A DNA stretch of 23,152 nucleotides from Desulfobacteraceae bacterium (GCA_020349865.1 CP070700.1:3513689-3536840); one strand, 5' to 3'; counted from the stretch's first letter, positions 1 through 7,711 are shown. Program-made: numbers and translations. Notes: generated by a model not told the origin, from the sequence alone.

Positions 1-71
1 GAAATTTTAAAAGCCAGACCGAAGTAAACCTAGACCTTCTCAATGCCGTTCTCAACGCGGAGGTAGGATAA
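1..71 (+). CDS. C-terminal end of an unidentified upstream gene (partial)
   Basis: An open frame runs in from the left edge (codons from base 3) and stops at TAA 69-71, giving a 22-residue tail that ends LLNAVLNAEVG. The tail is too short to assign a family. Its stop codon overlaps the inferred ATA start of the following flavoprotein, and a GGAGG (59-63) lies inside its last codons. It is therefore probably the preceding member of the same operon. A lipoate ligase-like or glycine-cleavage gene would fit the neighbourhood, but nothing in these residues shows that. Confidence 0.5.
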   Translation, partial: NFKSQTEVNLDLLNAVLNAEVG

Positions 72-1138
72 AAACGAAAACCCACAAATGCGACATCCTC
101 ATAGTGGGTGCAGGTCCGGCCGGATCTGCTGCTGCCCTGACCGCTGTCCGTAAAGGGCTGCATGTGTTGATGGTTGAGCGCCGGGCCAAGGTGGGCACCC
201 CTGTCAGGTGTGCAGAGTATATTCCTGCGTCCCTTCTGGGAGAGGTTAGTCTGGGACGGCACTTTATCGTTCAGTCTGTTCGTGGAATGAGGACCATTTT
301 GCCAGGTGGCGAGACAAAGGAGACACCCGCCCCAGGATTTACCATAAGACGGGACCACTTCGACCAGGCGTTGGCGCATGCCGCAAGGGATGCGGGGGCT
401 GAAATCTTACTTGCTACGAGGGCTTTATCCAAAAACAAAAATGAGGTACTACTCAAAGGAAAAAACGGTCTGTCCTTAAAGGTTGACCCAGGGGTAGTTA
501 TAGGGGCGGACGGTCCCCGGTCAACCGTGGGGAGATGGATCGAATCTGTGAACAAAAATCTAATCCCGGCAGTTCAAGTGCGCGTTCCTTTGGTCAAGGC
601 GATGAAATTTACCGAGGTGTATTTTGACAAGGAAATCTGCGGTGGTTACGGATGGCTCTTTCCAAAAGGCAAAGAGGCCAATGTGGGATTGGGCATGAAG
701 CAGGGGAAAAGAAAATACGAACCTATAACCCATGTGCTCAAGAGATTCGTGTCCCGGTTGACCGTAGCAGGGAAAATCCAAGGAGAGACTCTGGGGAATG
801 TGGCGGGCTGGATTCCCGCTGAACCGGTGAGGAGAGTGACCCGCCAGAATGTTCTGTTAGTCGGAGACGCAGCAGGTCAAACCCATCCCATCACCGGGGC
901 CGGGGTGTTCCAGGCTGTAACCTGCGGTCGCATGGCCGGCAATTGGGCTGCACGCGCTGTTAAGGCAGGGAATTTGGGGCTTTTGTCAGAATATGAAAAA
1001 GAGTGGCGGGATCTTTTTGGGGAAGCTCTGGAAAGGGCCTTTAAACGCCGACAGTTGCTCGAACAGGAATGGGATCGGCTCGAAGAAATAATAAAATATT
1101 GTTGGATTGCATACAGAGAGTACTATGAACGATCTTGA
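68..1138 (+). CDS. FAD-dependent geranylgeranyl-reductase-family oxidoreductase, LipT-like
   Basis: This is a FAD flavoprotein of the geranylgeranyl reductase type. The dinucleotide-binding motif CDILIVGAGPAGSAAA is at the N terminus and the first strand-helix unit ends in VERR. A GADGPRST segment (DG motif) lies mid-protein, and the FAD ribityl-binding LLVGDAAGQTHPITGAG lies about 75% along. The first ordinary start codon, GTG at 104, falls inside the Rossmann motif and would delete its first strand, so translation must begin upstream. The frame is open from base 11 and contains no ATG, GTG or TTG before 104. The best candidate is ATA 68-70, which overlaps the previous stop as ATAA behind GGAGG 59-63 and gives about 356 aa. 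ACG at 74 is an alternative. The gene overlaps the next one by 14 bases. Flavoproteins of this type (LipT, from memory) accompany LipS1/LipS2 in alternative lipoate-assembly clusters, so a redox role there is inferred; lipid double-bond reduction is the alternative. Confidence 0.75.
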   Translation: MKTKTHKCDILIVGAGPAGSAAALTAVRKGLHVLMVERRAKVGTPVRCAEYIPASLLGEVSLGRHFIVQSVRGMRTILPGGETKETPAPGFTIRRDHFDQALAHAARDAGAEILLATRALSKNKNEVLLKGKNGLSLKVDPGVVIGADGPRSTVGRWIESVNKNLIPAVQVRVPLVKAMKFTEVYFDKEICGGYGWLFPKGKEANVGLGMKQGKRKYEPITHVLKRFVSRLTVAGKIQGETLGNVAGWIPAEPVRRVTRQNVLLVGDAAGQTHPITGAGVFQAVTCGRMAGNWAARAVKAGNLGLLSEYEKEWRDLFGEALERAFKRRQLLEQEWDRLEEIIKYCWIAYREYYERS

Positions 1139-2069
1139 TGAGAAGTTAAAACAGGCCAGGGAAATGTCCTGGAAGACATTTGGGAGACGGATCACTTTTT
1201 TCCTTCCAGGAATCTTTTGCTACAATGGGCTTTACGGCAGGTATCCGGCCATCTCTATTACCGGGAGTCAGTGTGCGCTTCAATGTGATCATTGCCGTGG
1301 AAAAATACTGGAGCCAATGACTTCGGCAATGACTCCCGACCTTCTGACAGAGCAATGTATCCGATTAGCCCAAAAGGGCAATCACGGGGTGTTACTCAGT
1401 GGGGGCTGCGATGAAGAAGGACGTTTACCCTGGGATAGGTTTATGCCGGCAATAAAGGAGATAAAAGGGCATACCGATCTATACATCTCGGTACACTGTG
1501 GTCTCATCGATTACGCAACGGCCCTTCAGCTAAAGGAAGTGGGGGTTAACCAGGCCCTTATCGATGTAATCGGCGATGATGATACGTACCGGGACATTTA
1601 TCATGTTGACTTCGGTGTCTCCAAGATACTGTCTTCCATGGAATCGTTGCAAAAGTCCAACATGCCTATTATCCCTCATATTGTGTGCGGTCTCCACTAC
1701 GGTAAAATCAAAGGGGAGAACAAGGCCGTTGAAATGATTGCTCAGTTTGATGTGGATCAGGTTGTCATTGTTTCCCTGATGCCAATTCCAGGGACTCCTT
1801 TATGGAATGGAGCTTTGCCAGGGGCGGGGGAGGTGGCTGAGATTATTGCCGAGACACGGTTCAAACTTCCCCGGGCACGCATTAACCTGGGGTGTGCACG
1901 GGAAAGAGGCAATATCCCCATGGAACTGCTCGCCATTGATGCCGGGGTAAATCGCATGGCCATACCGTCTGAAGAGGCCATCAGACGGACCGAGGACTAT
2001 GGATTGGAAATAAGGTACCAGAGGACTTGTTGTTCGGTGTCAAAAGACTATTCAAAAAAAGAATGGTAG
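1125..2069 (+). CDS. Radical SAM protein, LipS1/LipS2-type lipoyl synthase component (first of pair)
   Basis: A 314-residue radical-SAM protein. Cys50-Cys54-Cys57 in SQCALQCDHCRGK form the CX3CX2C motif for the SAM-binding 4Fe-4S cluster, followed by an SGG segment (residues 92-94) typical of the SAM-contacting strand. Further cysteines at 257 (LGCARERG) and 302-303 (TCC) could bind an auxiliary cluster, as expected of a sulfur-inserting enzyme. The sequence resembles the biotin-synthase-like proteins once listed as uncharacterised in archaea. Together with the next radical-SAM gene and the flavoprotein it matches the two-protein lipoyl synthase that adds sulfur to octanoyl groups. I cannot say from sequence which of LipS1 and LipS2 it is. 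I chose ATG 1125 rather than TTG 1107 because GAGAG lies just upstream. It overlaps the flavoprotein end by 14 bases, indicating coupling. Confidence 0.8.
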   Translation: MNDLDEKLKQAREMSWKTFGRRITFFLPGIFCYNGLYGRYPAISITGSQCALQCDHCRGKILEPMTSAMTPDLLTEQCIRLAQKGNHGVLLSGGCDEEGRLPWDRFMPAIKEIKGHTDLYISVHCGLIDYATALQLKEVGVNQALIDVIGDDDTYRDIYHVDFGVSKILSSMESLQKSNMPIIPHIVCGLHYGKIKGENKAVEMIAQFDVDQVVIVSLMPIPGTPLWNGALPGAGEVAEIIAETRFKLPRARINLGCARERGNIPMELLAIDAGVNRMAIPSEEAIRRTEDYGLEIRYQRTCCSVSKDYSKKEW

Positions 2070-2142
2070 CATAGCTTCTAAGATAAACCTTGGGCTAATC
2101 TGCCATACAATTTTTAGATCGGTTCTAGCGCTTTTGCTGAGA

Positions 2143-2221
2143 GAAACTTGAAACTGGAAACTCGATAACCCTTCAAAATATCAAGATATCTTTAAGTTTC
2201 AAGTTTCGAGTTTCAAGTATC
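2143..2221. repeat. Inverted array of 7-base repeats (GAAACTT type) forming a long hairpin
   Basis: The left arm is three heptamers in a row, gaaactt, gaaactg and gaaactc (2143-2163). The right arm is four in inverse orientation, aagtttc, aagtttc, gagtttc and aagtatc (2194-2221). The centre has its own small palindrome, atatc-aa-gatat (2178-2189). Transcribed, the whole would fold into a hairpin of about 79 nt. It has no T-run after it, so it is not a standard terminator. It occupies the 241-base gap between the two radical-SAM genes, in which I see no reading frame worth calling. A second element with the same 7-base period but a different sequence is at 6164-6252. Confidence 0.8.
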
Positions 2222-2310
2222 AGTCATACTGTGTTCTTTATCCTTTGATCAATGAAAGTAATAATAACCCCAGAATGTTTTTTGTTCGTGTATAATAAGA
2301 GGAGACAAGG

Positions 2311-3414
2311 ATGCTTCAAAAGGATCAGAGCGCCTTTGAAAGCCCGCATTCTTTGAGAATGAGCCTGGCTGCTGCCATGACACTCGGATTCAAGGCGGGC
2401 TTATTTTATCGCAATGCAAAACTTTATTGCATTAACCTGCTTCTGACTTACACAGCGGGGTGTGCAGGAAAGTGTGCCTATTGCGGTCTTTCAAACAAAC
2501 GCCCTGGAGCCTACAGCCAGAAAAGCTTTATCAGGGTAACCTGGCCCACGTATCCCTTAAACGACATTATAGACAGGATATCTAAAAGGCTGGACAATGT
2601 TAAAAGGATTTGCATTTCCATGATTACCCATAAACGCGCCATTGAAGACACGAAAGATATATGTGCACTGTTCAGAAACAGTTTCGATATCCCGGTTTCC
2701 CTGCTCATTTCGCCCACCTTACTGGGCCATGATGATCTTGTGGATTTCAAGGAAGCCGGGGCAGATAAGATTGGCGTGGCTATAGATCTTGCGACGCCTG
2801 AGTTATTTGATCAATACCGTGGTTCCGGGGTAGGCGGTCCACACAAATGGGAGACCTACTGGGATTGTCTGGAAGATTCGCTTCGCCTGTTTGGTGAGGG
2901 AAATGCTGGGCCCCACTTTATGGTTGGCATGGGAGAGACGGAAAAAGAGATGTGTGATGCCATTCAGAGGGCAAGAGATATGGGAGGCCCGACTCACCTG
3001 TTTTCATTCTTTCCTGAAGCGAGTTCAGCCATGGCAAATCACCCACAGCCTCCTATGGATCAGTACCGGCGTATTCAACTGGCCCGTCACCTGATCGATA
3101 ATCAAATAACTCGTGCAGAGAGATTCACCTACACTGAGGGTGGGGGTATTATAGATTTCGGATTATCTCCACGTGAGCTCGATGACGTGATCGACTTGGG
3201 TGAACCTTTTCGGACCAGCGGCTGTCAGGGCTACGACGGGCAGGTGGCCTGCAACCGGCCTTATGCCAACTCAAGACCCGGACCTGATATGCGAAATTAT
3301 CCCTTCGCGCCTAATGAAGCAGACATCTTACGTATACGAGAACAATTGGATGTATCATCCGCCCTTCACAAGCTTGACACCCAGGAACCTCTTGCCTATA
3401 CTGCTGCAGTCTAA
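2311..3414 (+). CDS. Radical SAM protein, LipS1/LipS2-type lipoyl synthase component (second of pair)
   Basis: A 367-residue radical-SAM protein. The CX3CX2C motif is Cys51-Cys55-Cys58 in TAGCAGKCAYCGLSN, with the aromatic residue before the last cysteine that is typical of the superfamily. Near the C terminus Cys305 and Cys314, in the region SGCQGYDGQVACNRPY, followed by a proline- and arginine-rich stretch (RPGPDMRNYPF), are candidates for an auxiliary Fe-S cluster. The architecture is that of biotin-synthase-related enzymes. Paired with the preceding radical-SAM gene, it fits the two-component lipoyl synthase that replaces LipA in many archaea and some bacteria; the assignment rests on context and motif layout. 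ATG 2311 has a clear ribosome site, AGAGGAGA at 2298-2305. The 241-base gap with a hairpin suggests its translation is uncoupled from its partner. Confidence 0.8.
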   Translation: MLQKDQSAFESPHSLRMSLAAAMTLGFKAGLFYRNAKLYCINLLLTYTAGCAGKCAYCGLSNKRPGAYSQKSFIRVTWPTYPLNDIIDRISKRLDNVKRICISMITHKRAIEDTKDICALFRNSFDIPVSLLISPTLLGHDDLVDFKEAGADKIGVAIDLATPELFDQYRGSGVGGPHKWETYWDCLEDSLRLFGEGNAGPHFMVGMGETEKEMCDAIQRARDMGGPTHLFSFFPEASSAMANHPQPPMDQYRRIQLARHLIDNQITRAERFTYTEGGGIIDFGLSPRELDDVIDLGEPFRTSGCQGYDGQVACNRPYANSRPGPDMRNYPFAPNEADILRIREQLDVSSALHKLDTQEPLAYTAAV

Positions 3415-3472
3415 AAAAACTCGACCTGCGCGGTTTTATTCAATTCTTTGATAATCTTAGTCTTGTAATGTG

Positions 3473-3587
3473 GGTTGAGCGGTCTTGATCCATGGGGTTT
3501 CGCCAATCGTGTGTAGTTTGTATATCAGGGGAAATCAGCAAGATCAGGTTAAAACAGCGAAACCCACTATCCTTTTGGCGCTTAACC
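3473..3587. repeat. Long imperfect inverted repeat in the gap before the aminotransferase gene
   Basis: Two nested pairs of arms are symmetrically placed. The outer pair is ggttgagcg (3473-3481) with cgcttaacc (3579-3587, one G-T pair). The inner pair is gggtttcgc (3495-3503) with gcgaaaccc (3557-3565, perfect). Both sides have the same 13-base interval between arms, so the element is a 115-base stem with an internal loop and a terminal loop of about 53 bases. It fills most of the 261-base gap 3415-3675, which shows no convincing gene. It could be a structured leader, a worn-out miniature mobile element, or chance built on short arms. Confidence 0.5.
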
Positions 3588-3675
3588 AAACCTACAAAGA
3601 GCAATAAAAAATAAACCCGAACATGTAGAAAAAAGGTGACGTTACTGATCAAAACAAATTTATATGGAGGTTACC

Positions 3676-4863
3676 ATGAACGTAAACCCAAATGAATTCA
3701 GAGATATTGATCCCGGGGAAAGAATACTTATGGGACCAGGGCCGAGCAGTGTTCCTCCTCGGGTGTTACAGACTATGGCGGCGCCGTGTGTCGGATACCT
3801 CGATCCCTATTTCTTTTCGGTCATGGATGACACCCAAAACCTTTTAAGGTTTGTTTTCCAGACGGATAATGCCCTTACCCTGCCAGTGTCTGGTACAGGC
3901 AGCGCCGGAATGGAAACCACCATTGCCAATACAGTTGAACCGGGCGATGAGGTCGCGGTGTGCGTCAGTGGCTTCTTTGGAGCGCGGATGTGTGACATTG
4001 TAAGCCGTGTAGGTGGGAAGGTTATCCAGGTTGATGGCGAGTGGGGCAGGGCCATCGACCCGGATGCAGTTCGTAAGGCGGTTCAGGGTAGAAATCCAAA
4101 GGTGCTTGCCGTGGTCCATGCGGAAACATCTACGGGAGCATGTCAGCCCATAGAAGAGCTCAAAAGCGTTGCCCGTGAGTGCGGAGCCCTCTTTTTAGTG
4201 GACATGGTTACTTCGCTTGGTGGGATGCAAATCTCCCTGGACAAGATGGGGATCGACGTAGCATATAGCGGTAGCCAGAAATGCATTTCCTGCCCGCCGG
4301 GCTTGTCTCCCGTATCCTTTAGCCCTGCGGCTGTTCAGGCGCTTGAAAACCGAAAGAGCCCGGTGGTCAGCTTTTATCTGGACATGGGCATGGTGAGTCG
4401 CTACTGGGGCGAGGAGAGGAAGTACCATCATACGGTCCCCATTAATATGATCTATGCCCTCCGTGAGGCGTTACGGATACTTGCTGAAGAGGGTCTCGAG
4501 GCCCGATTTGCCAGGCATTTGCTGAACCACCGTGCGCTGGTTGCGGGGGTTGAGGCCATGGGCCTTTCCATGCTCGTGCCGGAAGGTGAGCGGTTACCCA
4601 TGTTAAATGCCATTCGCATTCCAGAGGGTGCAGATGACGTAAGTGTACGTAGGACGCTCCTCAATGATTTTTCCATAGAGATTGGTGGAGGTCTGGGCGA
4701 CCTGGCCGGCAAGATATGGCGGGTAGGTTTGATGGGTCATGCGTGCTGCCGGAGAAACGTCTTTCTCTTTCTCTCAGCACTGGAATCCATACTCTGGTCA
4801 CAGGGTGTGAAAACGAAAGGGGGTGCCTTGGAAGCTGCATCGGCTGTTTATGCTGAAGCCTGA
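3676..4863 (+). CDS. Class V aminotransferase, alanine/serine-glyoxylate transaminase type
   Basis: A PLP enzyme of 395 residues, near the usual family length. It carries the N-terminal signature MGPGPSSVPPRVL (residues 19-31), the phosphate-binding GTGSAGME (73-80), HAETSTG (148-154), the cofactor-contacting aspartate in VDMVTSLGG (Asp176) and the Schiff-base lysine Lys202 in YSGSQKCISCPPG. These match the peroxisomal-type alanine/serine:glyoxylate aminotransferases, which make glycine from glyoxylate. Two ATGs are possible. I take the second (3676) because GGAGG at 3666-3670 sits 5 bases before it and overlaps the first (3664). It converges with the glycolate oxidase operon, whose product glyoxylate is the expected amino acceptor. 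Other substrates (such as a 2-oxo acid from phosphonate or sulfonate metabolism) cannot be excluded. Confidence 0.9.
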   Translation: MNVNPNEFRDIDPGERILMGPGPSSVPPRVLQTMAAPCVGYLDPYFFSVMDDTQNLLRFVFQTDNALTLPVSGTGSAGMETTIANTVEPGDEVAVCVSGFFGARMCDIVSRVGGKVIQVDGEWGRAIDPDAVRKAVQGRNPKVLAVVHAETSTGACQPIEELKSVARECGALFLVDMVTSLGGMQISLDKMGIDVAYSGSQKCISCPPGLSPVSFSPAAVQALENRKSPVVSFYLDMGMVSRYWGEERKYHHTVPINMIYALREALRILAEEGLEARFARHLLNHRALVAGVEAMGLSMLVPEGERLPMLNAIRIPEGADDVSVRRTLLNDFSIEIGGGLGDLAGKIWRVGLMGHACCRRNVFLFLSALESILWSQGVKTKGGALEAASAVYAEA

Positions 4864-4914
4864 TTGAATACCCAAAGAAATGAAACTCTGTTTTCGGCAT
4901 AGCATAGTGGATAG

Positions 4915-4949
4915 AAGTCCTTAGGGGGACTTAAAAAGGGAACGTTCCC
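4915..4949. other. Hairpin and 12-base perfect palindrome between convergent genes
   Basis: In the 90-base space between the convergent aminotransferase and glcF there is a 6-base hairpin, aagtcc (4915-4920) with ggactt (4927-4932). A perfect palindrome gggaacgttccc (4938-4949) follows, ending 4 bases from the glcF stop. These may help end transcription from either side, but neither strand has the T-run expected of a classic intrinsic terminator. Confidence 0.4.
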
Positions 4950-4953
4950 AAGC

Positions 4954-6099
4954 CTAACCGATTGCTTCCACTACGAGTTCCGTCAGATCCTTGACCGCCA
5001 GGTCGATCTTCTGTCTGCGGGCCCTTGAGGCAATGGTACGCACGCACTGCTGACATCCGGTTATAATCATGTCTGCCCCTACACCCTTAATGGCGTCAAG
5101 TTTCATCTGGGCGACCAGCGCAGTGAGATCGGGATCAGTTATCTCCACGTTACCACCCCCACCGCAGCAAACAGAAAACTTCCGGTTCATGGGCAGCTCC
5201 ATGAATTTGAGGCCCGGAATCGCCTGAATGATCTGTCGCGGTTCCTCATACACCCCGGTATTGCGACCTAAATCACAGGGATCATGATATGTGGCGGTGG
5301 CATTGATATCCTTCTTGAGTTTGATTCTTCCGTCTTTGATTAACTCTGCTATCAACTGGCTGGAGTGCATTAGTTTCACATCCGTGTTATACAGATGTTT
5401 CCATGTGTGCAAGCACGATGGGCAGGTAAAAACGACCTTCTTTGCCCCCACATCCGCTACCTTCTTTAGATTATGCCGCTTCAATTCCTCCAGCTTTTCA
5501 GGCATTCCGGCCCCTACCAGCGGAAAACCACAACACCATTCATCACCACCCAAAATGGTGAAGTCCACTCCCGCCCCTTGCAGGATCTTCGCCATGTTCG
5601 CGGGAATTTTTTGAACCATGGGGAAAAAAGAGGCCACACAGCCGACGAAAAAGAGGATGTCAGCATGCTCCTTTTCAAAGGCATGCTCAGGTAGGTCTTT
5701 GATCAGTTCCTGCCATTCGGCACGATCCTCTTGATCGTCATCTGATATATTGTGGCTTCCTTCAAGGGTTTTTACCAGCCGTTCAGCCACCTTCGGATAG
5801 AATCCTTTATCCACCTGGCACTCACGGTTTTGAAATATGAGGTTTTTTGTCTGGACACTGGACAGACAAACGGCCGTACACGCGCCGCACCCAAGACACG
5901 TGAAAACAGATCTTTCCGTGTCTTCACTCAGATCCAGTTTGTTCTCAATGGCAAAGCGGGTAATGGCGTTTCGTCCCCTGGGGGAGTAAGCTTCTGACTT
6001 CTTAACTAAATAAGTGGGACAAGTCGGCAGACAAAACCCGCATTTATTGCACTTGGCCACTTCATCGTATGACAATTTTTTCAACTGAACAATATTCAC
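4954..6099 (-). CDS. glcF: Glycolate/lactate oxidase iron-sulfur subunit, GlcF-like
   Basis: A 381-residue cytoplasmic Fe-S protein. The N-terminal ferredoxin domain has two 4Fe-4S motifs: Cys17-20-23-27 (CNKCGFCLPTC) and Cys68-71-74-78 (CLGCGACTAVC). Two CCG domains follow: Cys154, Cys189-190, Cys226 and Cys229 (CPSC), then Cys275, Cys311-312, Cys349 and Cys352 (CQQC). This is the layout of GlcF and of heterodisulfide-reductase HdrD-like subunits. It would carry electrons from the FAD subunits to a quinone or another carrier. There is no membrane segment. The start is GTG 6099, preceded by GAGAGGT at a good distance. It is the third gene of the glcDEF operon, separated from glcE by 166 bases holding a hairpin element. 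Confidence 0.88.
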   Translation of the reverse strand: MNIVQLKKLSYDEVAKCNKCGFCLPTCPTYLVKKSEAYSPRGRNAITRFAIENKLDLSEDTERSVFTCLGCGACTAVCLSSVQTKNLIFQNRECQVDKGFYPKVAERLVKTLEGSHNISDDDQEDRAEWQELIKDLPEHAFEKEHADILFFVGCVASFFPMVQKIPANMAKILQGAGVDFTILGGDEWCCGFPLVGAGMPEKLEELKRHNLKKVADVGAKKVVFTCPSCLHTWKHLYNTDVKLMHSSQLIAELIKDGRIKLKKDINATATYHDPCDLGRNTGVYEEPRQIIQAIPGLKFMELPMNRKFSVCCGGGGNVEITDPDLTALVAQMKLDAIKGVGADMIITGCQQCVRTIASRARRQKIDLAVKDLTELVVEAIG

Positions 6100-6163
6100 G
6101 GGAGCTTACCTCTCTGCGACGTTTCGGTTATAAAGTAGAATTAGTGAATGATGCCTTTTCTCC

Positions 6164-6252
6164 TTGGCTCAAGGCACAAGGCGCAGGGCATAAGGTGCAA
6201 GACATAGAGCGGATTAAGGTGGGTTACCTTTGCGCCTTGAGTCTTATGCCTC
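6164..6252. repeat. Inverted array of 7-base repeats (AAGGCGC type) inside the glc operon
   Basis: The left arm reads in steps of seven: ttggctc, aaggcac, aaggcgc, agggcat, aaggtgc, aagacat (6164-6205). The right arm is the inverse: taccttt, gcgcctt, gagtctt, atgcctc (6225-6252). Perfect pairing is possible, for example ggcataag (6187-6194) with cttatgcc (6243-6250), and the degenerate repeats allow several alternative registers. It sits between glcE (end 6266) and glcF (start 6099), so the operon transcript would carry it. It has the same design as the element at 2143-2221 but a different unit. Confidence 0.8.
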
Positions 6253-6265
6253 CCGCCGCACATGT

Positions 6266-7711
6266 TTATAGCCCACCAACGAAGCGCCCGGGACTCATAA
6301 TACTAGATGGATCCAGTTGCTCCTTGAGCCGCTGCATGACAACAAAATCAGAACCTACCTCACCCCAGACCTTCAGCCGCTTTTTTACATGGGTCGGGGC
6401 ACTCTGAATTATCATATTGCCCCCAGATCCACGGCTTCGCTCCAGCAGTTGTTCCATGGCTTCGACGACCTTATCCGTTAATCCGTTGCCGCTTTGATCT
6501 ATAAGCAGGTTGATCAAGCATATGCCACTTCCCGCATGGGCCAGGATGGCATGCTCAATACCGTTCTGAGACAAAGTCTTATGGGAAGAGTTAAAAATGT
6601 CCTTCCATTCTGAAATGCGATAATTTAGTTTGGCCTTGATAAGACCTGGGAATTTTGCGGCCAGAGTATGATCGAGATCACTCACCGCGAGCCAAAACTG
6701 GAGATGTGCGCGGTATTTGATCCTTGCATGACTTTTGGCCCTTAAAGCCCTGGCCATATCTATTATTTCGGTTGCCATACGATCTACGGCCTCCTGAAAG
6801 GCCTCAAGGGCGACTGCCACCACGTACGCGCCAGTGCGGAACTTGGGTACATCCTCCATTCTAAAATTGGCAAATGTAGTACCGTTCATGACCTCAACCG
6901 CTGCCGGAAGAAGGCTGGTATCAAAGATGCGGCTGGCAAAATCGGATGCATCTGAAAGCGACTCAAAAGAAAGGAGGAGGGTTTCCATTTTTTCGGGCAG
7001 GGGAAGGAGCTTAAACGTCATTTCGCAAAGAATACCAAGGCTCCCCATTGAGCCAACCATGAGTTTGGATATATCATATCCTGAAACATTCTTTACTGTT
7101 TTGCCCCCGGCTCCAGCAATTTCCCCGTTCGGAGCCACAACCCTCACACCCAGGATCATATCCCGGGGAAGGTTGTAGAGGAGCCGCCGTGGTCCGGCAG
7201 AGTTAGTAGCCACGACCCCCCCGATAGTGGCAGTGTTGCTGTAGGAAGGGTCAATAGGAAGGAAGCATCCGCTATAGGATCTGTCCGAACAGCTTGCCTC
7301 ATCTGCCTCGGTGGTCAGATCTTCCAGGGGCAGGTAACACCGATCTTCTTCGGTTGCCAGCCTTGCCTGTATGTCTCTGAACTTGACCCCTGCCTCCATC
7401 GTAATCGTGAGGTTGGATGTGTCAACGTCGATCATATGGTTCATTCGGGAGGTGCAAATCACCAGGTCCAACCGTTTAGGAGGGTTTCCCATGGACATCT
7501 TGGATCCAGTTCCCCGGGGGACAATGGCCAGATTTTTCTGATTCGCAAATTTGACCACTTCTGAAACTTCTTTAGTGTTTTTTGGAAAAATCACAGCCTT
7601 GGGCATCATACCGTCTACGGCATATTCGGCAGCGATATCAGGCCAAATCTTTATAAGATCCTGGCCTACGATTGCCGCGAGCCCGTTTACTATTTCTTTA
7701 GGGGCTACCAT
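6266..7711 (-). CDS. glcE: FAD-binding oxidase subunit, GlcE/GlcD-like
   Basis: A 481-residue flavoprotein of the PCMH/FAD_binding_4 type. PRGTGSKMSMG (65-75) binds FAD phosphate, TIGGVVATNSAGPRR (162-176) and KTVKNVSGYDISKL (204-217) followed by GSMGSLGI (220-227) are typical, and the FAD-oxidase C-terminal domain is present. It is longer than E. coli GlcE (about 350 aa). An extra segment at about 121-150 carries three cysteines (125, 141, 149) where relatives go straight from the A/L-rich helix to the LPIDP segment. It lies second in glcDEF. ATG 7711 has AAGGAG 8 bases upstream and overlaps the end of glcD by 14 bases, a sign of translational coupling. The substrate may be glycolate, D-lactate or another 2-hydroxy acid. 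Confidence 0.88.
   Translation of the reverse strand: MVAPKEIVNGLAAIVGQDLIKIWPDIAAEYAVDGMMPKAVIFPKNTKEVSEVVKFANQKNLAIVPRGTGSKMSMGNPPKRLDLVICTSRMNHMIDVDTSNLTITMEAGVKFRDIQARLATEEDRCYLPLEDLTTEADEASCSDRSYSGCFLPIDPSYSNTATIGGVVATNSAGPRRLLYNLPRDMILGVRVVAPNGEIAGAGGKTVKNVSGYDISKLMVGSMGSLGILCEMTFKLLPLPEKMETLLLSFESLSDASDFASRIFDTSLLPAAVEVMNGTTFANFRMEDVPKFRTGAYVVAVALEAFQEAVDRMATEIIDMARALRAKSHARIKYRAHLQFWLAVSDLDHTLAAKFPGLIKAKLNYRISEWKDIFNSSHKTLSQNGIEHAILAHAGSGICLINLLIDQSGNGLTDKVVEAMEQLLERSRGSGGNMIIQSAPTHVKKRLKVWGEVGSDFVVMQRLKEQLDPSSIMSPGRFVGGL

Noticed and set aside
2143..2221. Idea that the repeat cluster is a CRISPR remnant
   Set aside because: Units are only 7 bases, directly adjacent without spacers, and arranged in inverse arms.
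2291..2296. Perfect TATAAT just before the second radical-SAM gene
   Set aside because: A start of transcription about 7 bases later would cut off the ribosome site of ATG 2311, and no -35 box is found 16-18 bases upstream.
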